From JADKAV01 sp963769435 (GTDB lineage: Bacteria > Actinomycetota > Actinomycetes > S36-B12 > UBA10799), in NCBI GenBank assembly GCA_963769435.1, contig CAVYLN010000003.1, positions 1 to 15,617 of the forward strand: 15,617 nucleotides of DNA. Direction: 5' to 3'. Within the stretch, counting starts at the first letter, position 1. Every line of letters starts with the position of its first letter. Below are positions 13,113-15,617 of the stretch, piece after piece. The position numbers and the translations under genes are program-made. The notes under the pieces are model-generated. The model had not been told where the DNA came from and ran no database searches. It saw only the letters and a list, made by a program, of their open reading frames with translations.

Positions 13113-13861
13113 CTGGGGCCTCGAACTTCCTGGACGGCGGTCTACGCGTCCTCGGCAGGTTGCCGGACTCGTCGAACAACGCACTTCTGTGCAGCATCGC
13201 GTCCCCGGGGGGTCCTGCGAGGGTCGTCTACAAGCCACAGTCGGGGGAGCGCCCCCTGTGGGACTTCCCGGCTGGGACGTTGAGCCGCAGAGAGGCAGCC
13301 GCGGCCGAACTGGACGATCTCCTCGGATGGGGGCTGGTACCCGACACCGTGTGGCGTGACGACGGCCCGGCGGGTCCGGGGATCGTGCAACGGTGGGTGG
13401 ACGGCGACATGGACATCGGGATCTTTCCGCCCGGGCAGGTACCTGCAGGTTGGGTGCCGGTGGTCGACGCGGAAACCCCCGACGGCCCGGTCGTGGTCGC
13501 CCACCGCGACGACGAGCAGACCCTGCGGATGATCGTCTTCGACGTGATCGCGAACAACGCGGACCGCAAGGGCGGCCACCTGTTGCGGGATGCGACAGGC
13601 CTGTTCGGCATCGACCACGGAGTGACGTTCCACGAGGAGCCGAAACTGCGCACGGTGCTCTGGGGCAAAGCCGGCTCGCCGGTCCCGGTTGATCTGCTGG
13701 AGGCCGTGGAAACCGTGCTCCCGGAGTTCGACCGGCTGGGACGCTGGCTGACTGACACTGAGGTGACGGCGGCCCGCCATCGCGCGCGCGCCCTTCTCGA
13801 TGCGGGGGACTTCCCGCTGCCCGGCGGGCAGTGGCCAGCTCTTCCCTGGCCGCTGATCTAA
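13109..13861 (+). CDS. SCO1664 family protein (PI3/4-kinase-like fold)
   Basis: A 250-aa protein of the SCO1664 family, conserved in actinobacteria next to DUF3090 genes. It carries remnants of the phosphatidylinositol 3/4-kinase or HipA-like catalytic pattern. VVYKPQSGERPLWDFP at 39-54 has a candidate ATP-binding Lys42. FDVIANNADRKGGHLL at 144-159 resembles the catalytic loop (Asp152 and nearby Asn). GIDHGVTF at 167-174 stands where the metal-binding DFG-like motif would be. This suggests a small kinase or a related phosphotransfer or binding role, but no substrate is known. The ATG at 13109 overlaps the DUF3090 stop (ATGA) and has no ribosome site of its own. The same gene pair sits close to mshC in M. 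tuberculosis (Rv2133c/Rv2134c). Confidence 0.87.
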   Translation: MTGASNFLDGGLRVLGRLPDSSNNALLCSIASPGGPARVVYKPQSGERPLWDFPAGTLSRREAAAAELDDLLGWGLVPDTVWRDDGPAGPGIVQRWVDGDMDIGIFPPGQVPAGWVPVVDAETPDGPVVVAHRDDEQTLRMIVFDVIANNADRKGGHLLRDATGLFGIDHGVTFHEEPKLRTVLWGKAGSPVPVDLLEAVETVLPEFDRLGRWLTDTEVTAARHRARALLDAGDFPLPGGQWPALPWPLI

Positions 13862-13913
13862 GGGGCGGTCACGCGGACAAACGGCCACCGGTCGCGCCTC
13901 GGTGGTGCCCCAT

Positions 13914-13919
13914 TAGGCT
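13914..13919 (+). promoter_or_regulatory. Candidate -10 element for leaderless mshC
   Basis: TAGGCT ends 6 nt before the second of two adjacent GTG codons (13926) and only 3 nt before the first (13923). The spacing therefore picks the second, giving the family N-terminus MRSW. Confidence 0.55.
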
Positions 13920-13925
13920 GGCGTG

Positions 13926-15146
13926 GTGCGTTCTTGGCCCGCTGAAGCGATCCCTCCGTTGCCCCCGCTTCACGCCGATCTGACGGCCTTCGACACGGCC
14001 ACCGCCGCAGTCAAGCCGCTGTCACCGGGGCTGGAGGCGCGCATGTACGTGTGCGGCATAACCCCGTACGACGCGACACATATCGGCCACGCCGCAACCT
14101 ACGTCCTCTTCGACACGATCCACCGGTTCTGGCTGGCCACCGGACGGACTGTTCAGTACGTGCAGAACGTCACGGACGTTGACGATCCGCTGCTGGAGCG
14201 TGCCGCCAGGGACGGCGTCGACTGGCGGCAACTCGCGGAGTTCGAGATCCAGCGGTTCCGCGACGACATGGTGGCCCTGCGGGTGCTCCCGCCCACCCAT
14301 CTGGTCGGGGCCGTCGAGACGGTCGATCTGGCCGCGCAGAGGGTCGCGGAACTGCGCGACGCCGGCGCGGCGTATCTGGTGGACGAGGATCTCTACTTCT
14401 CAGTGAGCTCGGCCGCCCGTTTCGGAAGTGTCAGCCACCTGTCCGACCCAGACATGCTCGAGAAGTCACGCGCACGCGGCGGCGATCCGGAGCGTGCGGG
14501 CAAGCGGAACCCGCTGGATCCACTGCTGTGGCAAGCTCCACGGGTCGGCGAGCCGTCGTGGGGCAGCGAGCTCGGACCCGGTCGCCCCGGATGGCACATC
14601 GAGTGCGCCGCCATCGCACTCGACCTGCTGGGACCGGGTTTCGACGTGCAGGGAGGTGGCCGGGACCTGGTGTTCCCGCACCACGAGATGAGTGCGGCCG
14701 AGGGTGAGGTCCTGGAGGGTTGGCCCTTCGCACGCGCCTACGTGCATGCCCCGATGGTGTCGTACGAGGGCGCCAAGATGAGCAAGTCGCTGGGCAATCT
14801 CGTGTTCGTCTCGCGGTTGCGCGAGGCTGGAACGGAACCCATGGCGGTGCGGCTGGCGATCCTGGCCCAGTCCTACCGGGAGGACTGGGCGTGGTCAGCG
14901 CAGTTGCTCGACGAGGCCACCGCCCGGCTCCGGCGCTGGCGAACCGCGCTGTCGCGGCCGACCGGGCCCGATGCGGGTAGAGCCGTCGATGAACTGGTCC
15001 AGGCACTCGCCGACGACCTCGACACCGTGCGAGCACTCACGATCGTGGACGGTTGGGCCAGGGAACAGGAACTGCGCGGCGGTGACGACCCCGGCGGGCC
15101 GGGGTTGATGTCGCGGGCCATCGACGCACTGCTCGGCGTGGTCTGA
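13926..15146 (+). CDS. mshC: Cysteine--glucosaminyl-inositol ligase MshC (mycothiol synthesis)
   Basis: A 406-aa ligase that joins cysteine, via cysteinyl-AMP, to GlcN-inositol in the third step of mycothiol synthesis in the cytosol. It is derived from cysteinyl-tRNA synthetase but lacks the tRNA-binding end; the length matches mycobacterial MshC (414 aa). The nucleotide-binding HIGH is at 52-55 in ITPYDATHIGHA, and KMSKS is at 284-288. The zinc ligands expected for the family are Cys43 (MYVCGITP), Cys227 (WHIECAAIAL) and the PHHE region at 251-254. The QNVTDVDDPLLERA block at 80-93 and GGRDLVFPHHE are family hallmarks that separate it from CysS. The GTG at 13926 is used, as explained by the -10 position; a GTG one codon earlier is the alternative. 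It lies 64 bp after the SCO1664-family gene with its own promoter signal and is convergent with gnd. Confidence 0.96.
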   Translation: MRSWPAEAIPPLPPLHADLTAFDTATAAVKPLSPGLEARMYVCGITPYDATHIGHAATYVLFDTIHRFWLATGRTVQYVQNVTDVDDPLLERAARDGVDWRQLAEFEIQRFRDDMVALRVLPPTHLVGAVETVDLAAQRVAELRDAGAAYLVDEDLYFSVSSAARFGSVSHLSDPDMLEKSRARGGDPERAGKRNPLDPLLWQAPRVGEPSWGSELGPGRPGWHIECAAIALDLLGPGFDVQGGGRDLVFPHHEMSAAEGEVLEGWPFARAYVHAPMVSYEGAKMSKSLGNLVFVSRLREAGTEPMAVRLAILAQSYREDWAWSAQLLDEATARLRRWRTALSRPTGPDAGRAVDELVQALADDLDTVRALTIVDGWAREQELRGGDDPGGPGLMSRAIDALLGVV

Positions 15147-15167
15147 GCGGCGCTGGCTGCCCGGCTG

Positions 15168-15617
15168 CTACTTCTTCTCGTCGTGCCCGCCGAACTGCTT
15201 GCGCATGGCCGACTGAACCTTGTTCGCGAACGCCGCGTTGCCCTGTGAGTCGAACCGGGAGTAGAGCGCGGAGGTGAGGACCGGTGCCGGTACCCCCTCG
15301 TCGATGGCCGCGATGGAAGTCCACCGACCCTCACCGGAGTCGGAGACACGCCCCTCGTACTCTTCGAGGTCGGGACTGTCCACGAGCGCGATCGCAGTCA
15401 GGTCGAGCAGCCACGATGCGATCACCGATCCCCGACGCCACACCTCACTGACAGCGCCGACATTGATGTCGTACTGGTAGTACTCCGGGTGTTCCATCGG
15501 GGCGGTCTCGGCATCGGCGGTACCGGTGCGCTTGCCCTCGTTGGCGTTCTTCAGGATGTTCAGGCCCTCACCGTACGCGGCCATCATGCCGTACTCGATA
15601 CCGTTGTGAACCATCTT
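15168..15617 (-). CDS. gnd: 6-phosphogluconate dehydrogenase, decarboxylating (C-terminal part)
   Basis: The last 149 residues of a 6-phosphogluconate dehydrogenase, which oxidises and decarboxylates 6-phosphogluconate to ribulose-5-phosphate in the pentose phosphate pathway. The visible part begins exactly at the active-site motif KMVHNGIEYG, with the catalytic lysine as the first codon at the window edge and the conserved His-Asn pair next. Further family signs are the GAVSEVWRRGSVIASWLLDL helix and SDSGEGRWTSIAAIDEGVPAPVL. The short ending after SRF (about 35 residues) places it in the roughly 300-aa short class (YqeC/GntZ-like), often NAD-linked, rather than the 470-aa class; cofactor choice cannot be seen because the N-terminal Rossmann domain is outside the window. 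It is convergent with mshC across 21 bp, with no clear terminator. Confidence 0.93.
   Translation of the reverse strand, partial: KMVHNGIEYGMMAAYGEGLNILKNANEGKRTGTADAETAPMEHPEYYQYDINVGAVSEVWRRGSVIASWLLDLTAIALVDSPDLEEYEGRVSDSGEGRWTSIAAIDEGVPAPVLTSALYSRFDSQGNAAFANKVQSAMRKQFGGHDEKK

Overview
The window comes from a high-GC actinobacterium (Actinomycetes; the order cannot be fixed from sequence alone). Three things point there. It carries mshC, the committed cysteine ligase of mycothiol synthesis. It has an F420-type luciferase-like oxidoreductase close to mycobacterial Rv3520c, and a maltokinase of the Mak type. It also has the uppP / phosphatase / DUF3090 / SCO1664-family / mshC gene order known from mycobacteria and streptomycetes. 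Many first genes have a TANNNT-like hexamer only 6-7 nt upstream of an ATG or GTG start, the arrangement of leaderless actinobacterial transcripts. I used this to choose several starts.

Layout. (1) Positions 1-2604, minus strand: a tightly overlapped operon of a RibD-C/DHFR-like reductase, an ATP-dependent DNA ligase (LigC type) and a stand-alone PolD/LigD-type polymerase. The polymerase is broken by two compensating single-base frameshifts. (2) 2675-3682, plus strand: a ZapE/AFG1-family ATPase. (3) 3661-4032: an intergenic region built from a near-perfect tandem duplication (period 175 bp). Each unit carries the last codons of zapE plus a 90-bp element with long inverted arms. (4) 4033-6369, minus strand: a DUF2505 protein and an AidB-type acyl-CoA dehydrogenase. 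(5) 6440-7747: maltokinase. (6) 7785-8768, minus strand: an aldo/keto reductase. (7) 8910-10786: an F420-type LLM oxidoreductase overlapping uppP. (8) 10831-11856, minus strand: CorA. (9) 11894-15146, plus strand: histidine phosphatase, DUF3090 protein, SCO1664-family kinase-like protein, then mshC. (10) 15168 to the right edge, minus strand: the C-terminal half of a 6-phosphogluconate dehydrogenase.

How the genes fit together. The first operon is a DNA-end-joining or repair module. Ligase and polymerase are translationally coupled, and the reductase ahead of them is an odd passenger. AidB adds a second possible DNA-damage link. The right half combines envelope lipid recycling (UppP), Mg transport (CorA), and mycothiol synthesis with two conserved proteins of unknown function. 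Gnd and the F420-type oxidoreductase add redox metabolism.

I found no complete new defence or mobile system. The least explained structure is the duplicated inverted-repeat element at 3661-4001. The other points worth checking are the double frameshift in the polymerase, the very compact leaderless promoters, and the two uncharacterised genes next to mshC. I saw no rRNA, tRNA or CRISPR. Gene-free stretches other than 3683-4032 are all shorter than about 210 bp.
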